A stretch of 64,000 bases of DNA, from the IMG/VR virus record IMGVR_UViG_3300024999_000096, positions 1-64,000 of that record; one strand, given 5' to 3'. Positions 32,615 to 40,477 of the stretch are shown here, piece by piece (within the stretch, counting starts at the first letter, position 1; each line of letters starts with the position of its first letter). The notes under the pieces are model-generated. The model was not told where the DNA came from. It did no database searches and saw nothing but the letters and a program-made list of their open reading frames with translations. The DNA is from a virus. A program made the translations under genes and the position numbers.

Positions 32615-33103
32615 ATGGAAATATTAATAAACACAACTAAAGGTATCAATAAAGAATTTCTAAAACTAAATCCTAAAGATTGGCTAAAAATTATGAACAC
32701 CAATCTAGATGTTGGAATAGTGATTTGCAGAAAAACTGATGAAGTTTTAAAATCTATGGTATACAATGATACTGCTACAATTTATTTTGAATATGAAGAT
32801 AAAACAATGTTCTATAGACATTATGATATCAATATATCTGATTTAAAGTATTATCTAGATATACTTATAGAGCAAGATAATCTATGGTGTATGAATTACA
32901 TCACATATCTTATGAATCGAAGTTTCAGAATCAATGATATTTTAATATTTGAGAATGAGAAGAAGGGAATAGTTCTTCCTCCAAAAGAAACATATAGGAA
33001 TGGAGTTCATTATAGATTAATTAGGAAAGATGGTAGTTTTGGAGTAAAGGAATTGAGTTTACATGGTGGACAACATCCAGAAGTAGAAAGGAGTGAATAT
33101 TAA
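32615..33103 (+). CDS. hypothetical protein (162 aa)
   Basis: ATG 32615 after GGAGG at a slightly long distance. The leader GGAGGTATCACAATC repeats a phrase at about 32378 (GGAAGTATCACAATC). Mixed alpha/beta protein with no recognised family. Confidence 0.7.
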   Translation: MEILINTTKGINKEFLKLNPKDWLKIMNTNLDVGIVICRKTDEVLKSMVYNDTATIYFEYEDKTMFYRHYDINISDLKYYLDILIEQDNLWCMNYITYLMNRSFRINDILIFENEKKGIVLPPKETYRNGVHYRLIRKDGSFGVKELSLHGGQHPEVERSEY

Positions 33104-33104
33104 T

Positions 33105-33290
33105 TTGCATTATATTGTTGTATATTATAAAGGTGCTGAATTAGTAAAGCAATTTTATTTTAATAATGATCTTGAAAAAGCCAAAAGTTTTGTTACAGAA
33201 AACAAAATTGCAGAAGCAGTTAAAGGAATCCGTATAGGAATATCTGTTAGTCATATTGATGAGAACTGTCCTTATGAAATCATGGAATAG
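33105..33290 (+). CDS. hypothetical protein, probable TTG start (61 aa)
   Basis: The SD GAAAGGAG (33086-33093) allows TTG 33105; ATT 33099 and GTG 33093 are alternatives. Starts like a beta strand (HYIVVYYKGAELVKQF). Possibly a small permuted ferredoxin-like fold; no family is recognised. Confidence 0.55.
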   Translation: MHYIVVYYKGAELVKQFYFNNDLEKAKSFVTENKIAEAVKGIRIGISVSHIDENCPYEIME

Positions 33291-33373
33291 AATCATACAT
33301 TCATCGTATGCTAAATATTGGTTTGAAAATCAAAGCATTTAGAAGTATAATAAAGCAAAAGGAAGGTGTAAAT

Positions 33374-33571
33374 ATGGAAAATGAATCCATAATTAAATTA
33401 ATATCAGTGATATGTCCTGAATGTAAAGAACTTCAGAAACAAGAAATTATAATTGAATCTGGAGAAGAATTACCTACCGATATTCATTGTGTGGATTGTA
33501 AAAAGAAATTTAGAATATTACCTAATTCTAGAATTTCTCTTGTTTTACCACCATATGGGTTGAGTAAGTAA
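33374..33571 (+). CDS. zinc-ribbon protein (65 aa)
   Basis: The SD AAGGAAGGTG selects ATG 33374. CPEC and CVDC enclose a beta segment, as in a ribbon with 22-residue spacing. C-terminal tail is basic/hydrophobic. Confidence 0.7.
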   Translation: MENESIIKLISVICPECKELQKQEIIIESGEELPTDIHCVDCKKKFRILPNSRISLVLPPYGLSK

Positions 33572-33602
33572 AAATGCCCCCAACAAAGGAGGAATTGTTA
33601 GG

Positions 33603-33731
33603 ATGGAAAAGATCAAAATATCTCAGACAAAACTCATTGATACATTAAGAAAAGCTAGTTGGAATGAAGAGGAAATTCTTGCAATAATTATAGCTGTAAG
33701 AGAGTGCAAAGATGACATTGAAGTAGTTTAA
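33603..33731 (+). CDS. 42-aa helical microprotein
   Basis: SD AAAGGAGG precedes ATG 33603. ISQTKLIDTLRKASWNEEEI and AVRECKDD are helical. No family is recognised. Confidence 0.6.
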   Translation: MEKIKISQTKLIDTLRKASWNEEEILAIIIAVRECKDDIEVV

Positions 33732-33772
33732 TAATCCAAAGAAACAAAAGATTGAAAGGAAGTTGTTAATTA

Positions 33773-33970
33773 ATGAAAGACGGACAAATATTTAAAACTA
33801 ATAAAAATAAAGTATTTATGTTTACAAAGACTCTATATGGTTATGATGATTATTACGCAAATGATCCAGATGAATTTAATAGACTATTAAGTGCAGGACT
33901 TATCAAGAGATTTAAAGAGGGAGAATTATCAGATTATTTATATGATTATTTACCTGAAAGTCCAAAGTAA
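33773..33970 (+). CDS. hypothetical protein (65 aa)
   Basis: SD GAAAGGAAG precedes ATG 33773. Tyr/Asp-rich centre (YGYDDYYANDPDEFNRLL). No motif is recognised. Confidence 0.65.
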   Translation: MKDGQIFKTNKNKVFMFTKTLYGYDDYYANDPDEFNRLLSAGLIKRFKEGELSDYLYDYLPESPK

Positions 33971-34008
33971 AAACATACGAAAGTAGAGTTTGAAAGGAGA
34001 GACAAACA

Positions 34009-34185
34009 ATGCCAACAGATAGTTATATGGATGAATATTATGACAGTATTTATCATGCCAAGAACAAAAGAAAGAATGAAGTAAAAAGAAATTTAGTCGA
34101 TAAGTTCTCAAAAATGTCACTTGAAGAAAAGATGAATTTTCTTGTAAACGAGTATATTAAGAAACAAGTATCTAATCAGGGTTGA
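34009..34185 (+). CDS. hypothetical helical protein (58 aa)
   Basis: SD GAAAGGAGAG precedes ATG 34009. Basic centre (HAKNKRKNEVKRNLV) and a helical C-terminus; possibly nucleic-acid binding. Confidence 0.65.
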   Translation: MPTDSYMDEYYDSIYHAKNKRKNEVKRNLVDKFSKMSLEEKMNFLVNEYIKKQVSNQG

Positions 34186-34211
34186 AATAGATAGTTTATT
34201 GGAGGATAAAA

Positions 34212-34628
34212 ATGAAATCATATACAATTTATAAATGTGAAATTTGTGGAACAGAAAGTATTCATAAAAAAGACATAGAATATTGTGAGAGTAAAGGAAA
34301 ACCAAAACAATTAGTAAAAGTTGGTGAAAGAATAAAATTTAAAGATTGTAAAGAGTCATCAATAGCCAAAAAATATTTGGATGAATATATTCCTTATTAT
34401 GACAGTAAAGAAATTTATGATTTTTATCGTAGGTGTTATATATCTGGAGAAATATTAAAAGAATATGAAGTTATAAAAATAGAAGATTTAGGACATCGTT
34501 TAATTTATTACTTAGGTGAAAACGGAGCATCAACTTGGATGTTCACACCTGATTTTTTAAATTATCATACGTATCCAACTATAGATGACAATAACTTAAT
34601 GCAAAAAATATTGGATTTATATAATTAA
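34212..34628 (+). CDS. zinc-knuckle hypothetical protein (138 aa)
   Basis: SD TTGGAGG precedes ATG 34212. YKCEICGTESIHKKDIEYCES gives a Cys/His site at the N-terminus. A beta-barrel-like body follows (VGERIKFKDCKE ... EYEVIKIEDLGHRLIYYLGE), a layout seen in small phage zinc proteins. Confidence 0.7.
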   Translation: MKSYTIYKCEICGTESIHKKDIEYCESKGKPKQLVKVGERIKFKDCKESSIAKKYLDEYIPYYDSKEIYDFYRRCYISGEILKEYEVIKIEDLGHRLIYYLGENGASTWMFTPDFLNYHTYPTIDDNNLMQKILDLYN

Positions 34629-34729
34629 TTTATTACATTAAAACAACCATTTCAAACCATATAAATCTAATTACACACTAGAAAATGGAAGAATATTGTT
34701 GTATAATAGACCCAAGTGAGGTGAAATTC

Positions 34730-34915
34730 ATGCAAAATATTATCAATGCGATTAAAGAATCAAATAATTCAGATGATGTCAAAAATATCTTAAAACCTTT
34801 ATCAAAGAAGAATGTAATTCAAATTGCAAATGATTTGGATGTTAAAATTAGAGGGAACGAGAATAAAACTGAGGTGATTAGTAATATTATTTTAGAAATT
34901 ATTAAAGGAGAGTGA
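34730..34915 (+). CDS. hypothetical helical protein (61 aa)
   Basis: The SD GTGAGGTG favours ATG 34730; the frame is open from ATG 34685, whose first 15 codons have no SD. The sequence (VKNILKPLSKKNVIQIANDL ... NKTEVISNIILEIIKGE) is SAP/Rho-N-like in pattern, suggesting a small helix-loop-helix nucleic-acid-binding motif. Confidence 0.55.
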   Translation: MQNIINAIKESNNSDDVKNILKPLSKKNVIQIANDLDVKIRGNENKTEVISNIILEIIKGE

Positions 34916-34920
34916 ATCAA

Positions 34921-35118
34921 ATGTTTTCTGTTTTTGCAAAAGATTTTATCCATGGAACAGTAGTCCAACATAATATGACTATAGAAGAAGTTATTCAATT
35001 ATTATTGGATTGGAATACTGGAAAAGATATTGTTATTAAGAATTTTATCATAAGAAATGTAAGTATTGAAACAATTAGCGTAAAGGAAACAGATGAGGAT
35101 TGGAAAAATGTTTATTAA
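34921..35118 (+). CDS. hypothetical protein (65 aa)
   Basis: SD AAAGGAGAG in the end of the previous gene selects ATG 34921. Alpha/beta, no motif recognised. Confidence 0.65.
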   Translation: MFSVFAKDFIHGTVVQHNMTIEEVIQLLLDWNTGKDIVIKNFIIRNVSIETISVKETDEDWKNVY

Positions 35119-35272
35119 TGTAAATTTTAAAACATTTATCTATGACAACAAAAAAGAAAAGCGAAAACATGAAATTGAAATGATTTCAGATGGATGGAGA
35201 ATTGATAGTGAAGAAAAATTAAAAATTTGTTGGAGAAAGAGTGAAATAATTTTAGATAAAAAGGATGAGTAA
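35108..35272 (+). CDS. basic hypothetical protein (54 aa)
   Basis: ATG 35108 overlaps the previous gene by 11 nt, with SD GAGGATTGG. Lys/Glu-rich with two Trp (SDGWRIDSEEKLKICWRK). No family is recognised. Confidence 0.55.
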   Translation: MFINVNFKTFIYDNKKEKRKHEIEMISDGWRIDSEEKLKICWRKSEIILDKKDE

Positions 35273-35274
35273 AA

Positions 35275-35454
35275 TTGAAAATAGATATCAAACAAGTAGG
35301 GCTGTGGTGGAAATGGAACGAGTATTGCAATAATTGTGGTAAGCAAATTAGAGATGATAGTTTTTCATCAAGTGCTGAACCTGACGAAGATAAGCCTGAT
35401 TATTGCTTAGAGTGTGTGAGAAAAATGTTAGATGGTATTATTGATAAGTCTTAA
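35275..35454 (+). CDS. zinc-ribbon protein, TTG start (59 aa)
   Basis: SD AAAGGATGAG precedes TTG 35275. YCNNCGKQIRDD and YCLECVRKML form a CxxC...CxxC ribbon. Confidence 0.65.
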   Translation: MKIDIKQVGLWWKWNEYCNNCGKQIRDDSFSSSAEPDEDKPDYCLECVRKMLDGIIDKS

Positions 35455-35487
35455 GTATAAATGCAAAAATAAAATTTATTAAAGTAG

Positions 35488-35517
35488 TTGACTTATGAAT
35501 TAATGGTATGGTAGAAT
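35488..35517 (+). promoter_or_regulatory. promoter
   Basis: TTGACT (35488-35493), 18 nt, TAGAAT (35512-35517), 36 nt before ATG 35553. Confidence 0.65.
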
Positions 35518-35552
35518 AGGGTAAGAATAAATTTTGAGAGGTGGAAGATAAA

Positions 35553-35777
35553 ATGGAAAAGAAAAAAGTTAGATTTACTATGGTGGTCACTAGGGAGTAT
35601 GAGATTGATTTAGCCGATTATCAAAATATGGGTAGTGAAAAACATCCAATGCCTCCTTGTCAAACGATTGAAGAAGCATCTAACTTTGATTGTTAATGTA
35701 TTGCGGAAGATCCATTTGCCTTTATTGATGATAAAAATACTGAATTAAAAGTTACTTTTGAGGTATTACCAGAGTAA
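35553..35777 (+). pseudogene. hypothetical gene with in-frame nonsense codon
   Basis: SD GAGAGGTGG precedes ATG 35553. The first 47 codons end at TAA 35694-35696, but the same frame continues convincingly for 26 codons (CIAEDPFAFIDDKN, ELKVTFEVLPE) to TAA 35775. Both halves belong together: KKVRFTMVVTREYEIDL and KVTFEVLP are matching outer strands of one small beta fold. A single substitution in codon 48 explains this. A 47-aa truncated product is the alternative. Confidence 0.65.
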
Positions 35778-35819
35778 AGAAAGATGGAATTTAATTCGTA
35801 AAATACAGGAGGTTAAAAT

Positions 35820-35996
35820 TTGAAAACCTTTGAGGATAAAATCGAAGATTATTTTAATGAGTTTATTAATCACCCAAGTTCAGATAATTATTATTTCTTT
35901 CGAGGATATGTTTCAGCAATGTTTGTTTCGAGAAATATTTCAGAAGATCAATTTGATGAATACTTAGAAAAAGCAAGATTAGTTTACTATAAATGA
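35820..35996 (+). CDS. hypothetical protein, TTG start (58 aa)
   Basis: SD CAGGAGG precedes TTG 35820. Helical, aromatic (NYYFFRGYVSAMFVSRNI); ending EYLEKARLVYYK. No family is recognised. Confidence 0.65.
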   Translation: MKTFEDKIEDYFNEFINHPSSDNYYFFRGYVSAMFVSRNISEDQFDEYLEKARLVYYK

Positions 35997-36021
35997 CGAA
36001 TTTGAAAGGATATGAACTATT

Positions 36022-36207
36022 ATGATTGAATGTCCCTTTTGCAATAGTTTATCAATTTGTAATGCTGACGATGAGGATTATTTATTTTACTGTGAGGACT
36101 GCGAGGAATCATTTGGGAGATATTGTGAAGTAGCAAAATGTCCATTTAAATATGAAAACGAAAAATTATGTAATCATTTTAATAATGGAGTTTGTATAAT
36201 TGAATAA
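36022..36207 (+). CDS. double zinc-knuckle protein (61 aa)
   Basis: SD GAAAGGATATG precedes ATG 36022. CPFC, CEDC, then YCEVAKCPF, LCNHF and GVC; eight or more Cys and one His suit two zinc sites. Confidence 0.7.
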   Translation: MIECPFCNSLSICNADDEDYLFYCEDCEESFGRYCEVAKCPFKYENEKLCNHFNNGVCIIE

Positions 36208-36246
36208 AAATTAAGATTTATCGTATTTTAAGGAGGAAAATGAAAA

Positions 36247-36897
36247 ATGGATGACCGTACAACTATTGGGCATGAAAGTTTCGCAATGCTAGGTATCACA
36301 AGGAGTTCATGTAATTTTGGTCAAAATCTATTTGGAAGTTCTGTTCAACATAATCACACAATCAAACTCAAGATTGCTCCTGCTAAAATTGACAGACATT
36401 TAAATAGAGATTGGTTCCATGCTAATTCAAAACCTTATATTGAGGTTGAGATGTCATATTCACAATTTGCAGAAGCAATTACTTCTATGAATATGGGTGA
36501 TGGAGTACCTGTTACACTTAGGCGTTTAGATGGTAAAATGATTGAAGATTGCCCACAATTTGATAAACGACAGGAATTTGAGCAAGAATTTGAAAAGGAA
36601 ATGCAAAAGATTGGAAAGTCACTTAAAGTTTTAACCGAACAGGCAGAATTACTATTAAGTGAGAAAAAACCACCGACTAAAGCAGACAAAGAAACTATTC
36701 TTAAGGGGATTAAGGCTCTTAGACAAGAAATTGAAAGTAATGTTCCTTTTATTCAAAGTAGCTTCAATGAGCAAATGGATAAAACTGTTCTCGAAGCAAA
36801 GGGAGAATTTGAAGGTTTCATGATGCATAAAGTAATTTCCACAGGATTAGAGGGATTACAGAAGGAATTTAAAATGCTTGGAGATAATGAAGAATAA
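36247..36897 (+). CDS. conserved phage protein (216 aa)
   Basis: SD AAGGAGG precedes ATG 36247. Starts with TTIGHESFAMLGITRSSC, then MSYSQFAEAITSMNMGDGVPVTLRR, a layout I associate with a conserved phage protein of unknown function found across unrelated phages. The C-terminal 100 residues form a coiled coil (FEQEFEKEMQKIGKSLKVL). The N-terminal part is beta-rich. Confidence 0.65.
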   Translation: MDDRTTIGHESFAMLGITRSSCNFGQNLFGSSVQHNHTIKLKIAPAKIDRHLNRDWFHANSKPYIEVEMSYSQFAEAITSMNMGDGVPVTLRRLDGKMIEDCPQFDKRQEFEQEFEKEMQKIGKSLKVLTEQAELLLSEKKPPTKADKETILKGIKALRQEIESNVPFIQSSFNEQMDKTVLEAKGEFEGFMMHKVISTGLEGLQKEFKMLGDNEE

Positions 36898-36952
36898 TCC
36901 GAGGAAATTATTCTTTTCTGGGAATTTAAAATTAGAAAGGATTTGATTAATT

Positions 36953-37210
36953 ATGTATAATAAACCAATTCCATTTATAAACTTCTTCAAAACCAAAAGA
37001 GTCATAGAACTTGCCGATTTAGTAACTACTGAAATTGAGGCAACCGAACAATATTATGTTCACAAATGCAGATATACTAATGAGTATGGAGAATCATATT
37101 CAAATGGAGATATTATTAGTAAAACTGAATTTTACATGATTCTGCCTAGAGCAAAAAGACCAATTGTGTTAAGTGATACTTACATTGATTTAGGATTTAA
37201 TTTGAATTAA
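36953..37210 (+). CDS. hypothetical protein (85 aa)
   Basis: SD GAAAGGATTTG precedes ATG 36953. Beta-rich, with YYVHKCRYTNEYGES. No family is recognised. Its end precedes the large hairpin at 37227. Confidence 0.65.
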   Translation: MYNKPIPFINFFKTKRVIELADLVTTEIEATEQYYVHKCRYTNEYGESYSNGDIISKTEFYMILPRAKRPIVLSDTYIDLGFNLN

Positions 37211-37226
37211 GATATTTATAAATTCA

Positions 37227-37274
37227 AATATAATTATTGTATTTTGTCTAACAACATGATACAATAATTATATT
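37227..37274 (+). promoter_or_regulatory. perfect 16-bp inverted repeat containing promoter boxes
   Basis: AATATAATTATTGTAT (37227-37242) and its exact complement (37259-37274) flank a 16-nt loop. Inside, TTGTAT (37237-37242), 17 nt, TACAAT (37260-37265) form a promoter for uvsE. No T run follows, so an operator or attenuator is more likely than a terminator. Confidence 0.6.
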
Positions 37275-37300
37275 AAATCTCTAAGGAGGAATTACATAAA

Positions 37301-38179
37301 ATGATCAGACACATAGGATTTGCTTGCATGAGCAAAAAATGTAATACCAAATATCAAACATTCAGACTAGCTTCATTTAGTGAATACCGATTAAAACAAG
37401 CAATTACTCACAATCTTAAGGAAACCGAACGTACAATTCAACATTGTATTTCAGAAGGAATTAAATTATTTAGATTAAGTTCTGATCTTGTTCCTTTTGC
37501 TAGTCATGAAATTATGAAAGATATTGATTATATGTCTTGGATGCAATCAGATTTAAAAAGAATTGGAGGTATAGCAAAAAATAATAATATGATATTATCA
37601 ATGCATCCATCTCAAATGTGTGTATTATCAAGCAATAAAGATGAAGTTGTAAATAATTCTATCAAGGATTTAATGTATCATTATGATATTCTCAATGCTA
37701 TGGGCCTGAGTGAATTCAACATTATTATTCATGTTGGTGGAGTTTATGGTAATAAGCAGGAAGCAATGCAAAGGTTTGTTAATGTTTTTAAAAGTTTACC
37801 TGTGGATTTAAGGAATCATATCTTGCTAGAGAATGATGACAAAAGTTATACGATTAGTGATATAATGGAAATACACAAGGAAAATGGTGTGAGAGTTGTG
37901 CTAGATTTGCACCACATGTACTGTAATAATGATGGTACTGAATTAGATTTAGAAGCGATATTTGCCACTTGTGGGGCTGGAAAAGTACCTAAGATTCATC
38001 TTAGTTCACCAAAGAGTGTTGAAGCGTTCAGAAGCCATTCTGAAATTATTGATTTTGATTATTGTAAGGATTTCTTTGAGAAGTATAAGGGATTAGAATT
38101 TAATGTAATGATTGAGGCGAAGGATAAGGATTTAGCTGTAGAGAAGTTTATTGAGGATTATAGGAGGGAAATTAGATGA
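37301..38179 (+). CDS. uvsE: UV-damage endonuclease UvsE/UVDE (292 aa)
   Basis: TIM-barrel endonuclease that nicks 5' of UV photoproducts. Full family length and landmarks: IGFACMSKK at the start, LFRLSSDLVPFASH, LSMHPSQMCVLSS, IIIHVGGVYG, ILLENDDKSYT, VVLDLHHMYCN, KIHLSSPK and the final VMIEAKDKDLA, covering the metal-binding His/Glu/Asp residues. SD TAAGGAGG precedes ATG 37301. It gives the phage an alternative excision repair route; expression may be controlled by the palindrome at 37227. Confidence 0.92.
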   Translation: MIRHIGFACMSKKCNTKYQTFRLASFSEYRLKQAITHNLKETERTIQHCISEGIKLFRLSSDLVPFASHEIMKDIDYMSWMQSDLKRIGGIAKNNNMILSMHPSQMCVLSSNKDEVVNNSIKDLMYHYDILNAMGLSEFNIIIHVGGVYGNKQEAMQRFVNVFKSLPVDLRNHILLENDDKSYTISDIMEIHKENGVRVVLDLHHMYCNNDGTELDLEAIFATCGAGKVPKIHLSSPKSVEAFRSHSEIIDFDYCKDFFEKYKGLEFNVMIEAKDKDLAVEKFIEDYRREIR

Positions 38180-38403
38180 AAATGTATAAATACATCAATG
38201 AGCCACATGATGATATTCAAAAAGAGGTATTGTGGAAAACTGCTTCAATACTTGCCAGTTATTTAAAACCTGAAGATGATACAAAATTAAGAGAAGAATT
38301 TAATGTTTATAGGGATACTCATGCTGAAAAAGATGAAGAATTTGAGCCTTGGTATGTGTGGGTTATGAATAGACTTGATGTAAGTGTTACGATTAAAAAG
38401 TAA
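38176..38403 (+). CDS. hypothetical protein (75 aa)
   Basis: ATG 38176 overlaps the uvsE stop (ATGA) and has SD TAGGAGGG. Helical, acidic, Trp-containing (EPWYVWVMNRLDV). Possibly coupled to UvsE expression. Confidence 0.7.
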   Translation: MKMYKYINEPHDDIQKEVLWKTASILASYLKPEDDTKLREEFNVYRDTHAEKDEEFEPWYVWVMNRLDVSVTIKK

Positions 38404-38404
38404 T

Positions 38405-38426
38405 CCCAGAAAAGTGTGGTTTTAAA
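38405..38426 (+). repeat. 22-nt post-stop motif, copy E
   Basis: CCCAGAAAAGTGTGGTTTTA plus AA; begins 1 nt after a stop codon, in register with copies A, B, D and F. Confidence 0.55.
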
Positions 38427-38451
38427 CCAAATAAGGAAAGGAGTGATTTTA

Positions 38452-38535
38452 GTGTCAATTACCCTAATTAAAGTTGCGGAACATATTATATTTAGTGGAG
38501 TAAAAACAAGTGAAGAATTTAATGAAAAAAATTAA
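38452..38535 (+). CDS. 27-aa microprotein (uncertain)
   Basis: GTG 38452 follows the SD GAAAGGAGTG, the stronger SD here. It runs 27 codons and ends inside the next gene. It might be a leader ORF coupled to 38510. Confidence 0.35.
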   Translation: MSITLIKVAEHIIFSGVKTSEEFNEKN

Positions 38536-38905
38536 AGGCCAGTGGGAATACAGAAAAGGTAAAACCATTTCAGATATCAATTTAGCAGTACAAAAAGGAT
38601 TAAAATTGGGTAGAGGTAAGACTGAAAGAGAAATTGATTGTATTGCTATGTATTTAGAAACTGTTTTGAAGAAAGTAAAAGCTCCTACTAAAAAGGGAAA
38701 GATAAACATGACATTTTTAGTTAAGGTTGAAAACACAGATGATGAAACAATTGCAGGATTATTAGAATACGGAACAGTAGATGATATATTAGTGGGTAAT
38801 ATTTGCATAATGACAGCAGATAAAGAATCTAAAGACAAAATTAAATTATGCTATGGAGTTTTAAGCGTAGAAGAGGATGAAGATTTTAAAGCTATGAATA
38901 AGTAA
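38510..38905 (+). CDS. hypothetical protein (131 aa)
   Basis: GTG 38510 follows GTGGAG; ATG 38522 is an alternative. Basic N-terminus, then beta segments and an acidic end. No family is recognised. Confidence 0.65.
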   Translation: MKNLMKKIKGQWEYRKGKTISDINLAVQKGLKLGRGKTEREIDCIAMYLETVLKKVKAPTKKGKINMTFLVKVENTDDETIAGLLEYGTVDDILVGNICIMTADKESKDKIKLCYGVLSVEEDEDFKAMNK

Positions 38906-38935
38906 ATTCATTTGTTTGAAAGGAGGATAATTAAA

Positions 38936-39103
38936 ATGAAAATTGATTTAAAATTACAAAGCGACACATATAATACACATTGTGAAAATTTAGTTTTAAG
39001 TTTTGAAATTATTGAAGATAAAGATTATGTGTGGGTTCAGCTTGGAGATAGAGAAGTTGGAGTTAAAAAAGATGAATTTAAGAAACTGTTGTCTATTATC
39101 TAA
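38936..39103 (+). CDS. hypothetical beta protein (55 aa)
   Basis: The SD GAAAGGAGG selects ATG 38936. Alternating strands with VWVQLGDREVGVKKDEFKK. No motif is recognised. Confidence 0.65.
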   Translation: MKIDLKLQSDTYNTHCENLVLSFEIIEDKDYVWVQLGDREVGVKKDEFKKLLSII

Positions 39104-39129
39104 TATTAAAGAAAGGTGTGTTTATATTA

Positions 39130-39453
39130 ATGAATGTAGGAGATATTTACAATGCTGAGTGGAGTCAAGAAGTAGGTAAGAGTGAAGAATGTCTAGTGAT
39201 GATTAATAATGTTCTTTCTAAGGAAATGGTTATTGTTGCTCCATTGATGAAATGTACTTCAAAAGAATATAGTGAAACAAGATTTGCAAATGGAATGCGG
39301 TTTGCCATCGAGAAAGGACAAGGAGGTATGACTGAAGATAGTATAATGTTAGTTGATCATTCTCGATGTGTTAATGTATCAGTTCTAAAGAATAAAATTG
39401 GTAGAGTAGATAAAGAATTGAGAGAATTTATATCTAAAAAATTACAGGGTTAA
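39130..39453 (+). CDS. MazF/PemK-fold protein (107 aa)
   Basis: MNVGDIYNAEWSQEVGKSEECL, then VIVAPLMKCTSKEYS and MTEDSIMLVDHSRCVN, match the strand order of MazF-type toxins ('G.iy', 'plts', 'sivl.dq.r.v'). The usual Arg-Pro pair after the first strand is missing, so RNase activity is doubtful. Start ATG 39130 (GTG 39118 possible). First of three MazF-fold proteins in the window; no antitoxin adjacent. Confidence 0.6.
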   Translation: MNVGDIYNAEWSQEVGKSEECLVMINNVLSKEMVIVAPLMKCTSKEYSETRFANGMRFAIEKGQGGMTEDSIMLVDHSRCVNVSVLKNKIGRVDKELREFISKKLQG

Positions 39454-39456
39454 CTT

Positions 39457-39478
39457 CCCGTCAATATCTAGTTTTAAA
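39457..39478 (+). repeat. 22-nt post-stop motif, copy F
   Basis: CCCGTCAATATCTAGTTTTA plus AA, 3 nt after a stop codon; shares CTAGTTTTAA with copy D. Confidence 0.5.
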
Positions 39479-39503
39479 GTGTAAGAAAGAAAGGAAGAGT
39501 TTA

Positions 39504-39776
39504 ATGAATTTAAGTATAGAGGAATCAATTGAATTGTTTAAAAAGGTTGAAGAAAATAGAAATTATGATAAATATCGTTTTATGGTAGATCAAATTGTTC
39601 GTTCAGGAAAAGTTTACGAAAGCACTTATGACTATCTTAAAGAAAAGATTGAAAATGGAGAACTCCCTCCTGAAGACGCTTTTGTTTTATTTGTCTCCAA
39701 TATCAGAAATACTCTAAAAGTTTTAACTAATATTGAATATTTAATTGCATCAAAATTAGAAAACAAATCAATCTAA
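39504..39776 (+). CDS. hypothetical helical protein (90 aa)
   Basis: SD GAAAGGAAGAG precedes ATG 39504. Helical throughout; no motif recognised. Confidence 0.7.
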   Translation: MNLSIEESIELFKKVEENRNYDKYRFMVDQIVRSGKVYESTYDYLKEKIENGELPPEDAFVLFVSNIRNTLKVLTNIEYLIASKLENKSI

Positions 39777-39812
39777 GAATTGATGCTATTATATTGGAAG
39801 GAAGTTTGTCGA

Positions 39813-39941
39813 ATGATAATTATTATATTAATACTTATTTTAATACTATTTATTGTTGGTTGTTTCTTTTTTGGAAACGATATAGAATGTCAACAGAGAC
39901 ATGATAAATGTGTGAAAGAGTATCCTTTTTGGTGGGATTAA
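39813..39941 (+). CDS. lipoprotein-like or single-pass microprotein (42 aa)
   Basis: SD GGAAGGAAG precedes ATG 39813. MIIIILILILILFIVGC is a hydrophobic segment ending in a lipobox-like IVGC, followed by a polar tail with two Cys. The lack of basic residues at the N-terminus argues for a simple membrane anchor. Confidence 0.55.
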   Translation: MIIIILILILILFIVGCFFFGNDIECQQRHDKCVKEYPFWWD

Positions 39942-39994
39942 AAATTATTTATAGTGGATTAAAACTTTGATTTTGTTTGAGGAGGGAATAAGAA

Positions 39995-40195
39995 ATGGGA
40001 AAATTAACATTAGCTGAATTCGAAGCAATAGACAGAATTAAAATTGATGCCTTAATATCTTTACTTATCAATGAAGACATTATTGATAAAAGTGAATTAT
40101 CAAGACTTATGAAAAATAGTATTAATAACCTTGTTGATTGCAGTAGCAAAGAAAACATCAAAGCAGAAATTAGTATATTTTTAATGAATTTATAA
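39995..40195 (+). CDS. hypothetical helical protein (66 aa)
   Basis: SD GAGGAGGG precedes ATG 39995. Helical (ALISLLINEDIIDKSELSRL). No family is recognised. Confidence 0.65.
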   Translation: MGKLTLAEFEAIDRIKIDALISLLINEDIIDKSELSRLMKNSINNLVDCSSKENIKAEISIFLMNL

Positions 40196-40215
40196 AATAT
40201 AGGAGGAATTAATAA

Positions 40216-40413
40216 ATGAAAAAAGAAAAAGAAGGAAGTTTTCTATGGGTTTTGCAAGAAGTCGCTAAATACGAGAGTGCTTTGGCCAGTTGTGCTATTG
40301 AAGGAAATAAGTTTGGAAGAAAACATTTGGATGCTGTTAAAGGAATGGAATTAGTTGAGAAATATAAATATTTGAAGCAGGTTTTTGATTTGTTAGAAGA
40401 AAAATATAGTTGA
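40216..40413 (+). CDS. hypothetical helical protein (65 aa)
   Basis: SD TAGGAGG precedes ATG 40216. Helical with amphipathic ends. A TTGACA at 40435 after it lacks a good -10 at normal spacing. Confidence 0.65.
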   Translation: MKKEKEGSFLWVLQEVAKYESALASCAIEGNKFGRKHLDAVKGMELVEKYKYLKQVFDLLEEKYS

Positions 40414-40477
40414 TTTTTTTTGGTAAATTAATGCTTGACATATTGTAAGGAATGTATGAGAGGAGCTTAGATTATAA

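Noticed and set aside
40435-40460. TTGACA as a promoter for the 40478 gene
   Set aside because: The only -10-like hexamer (TATGAG) is at 14-nt spacing; support is too weak to list as a promoter.
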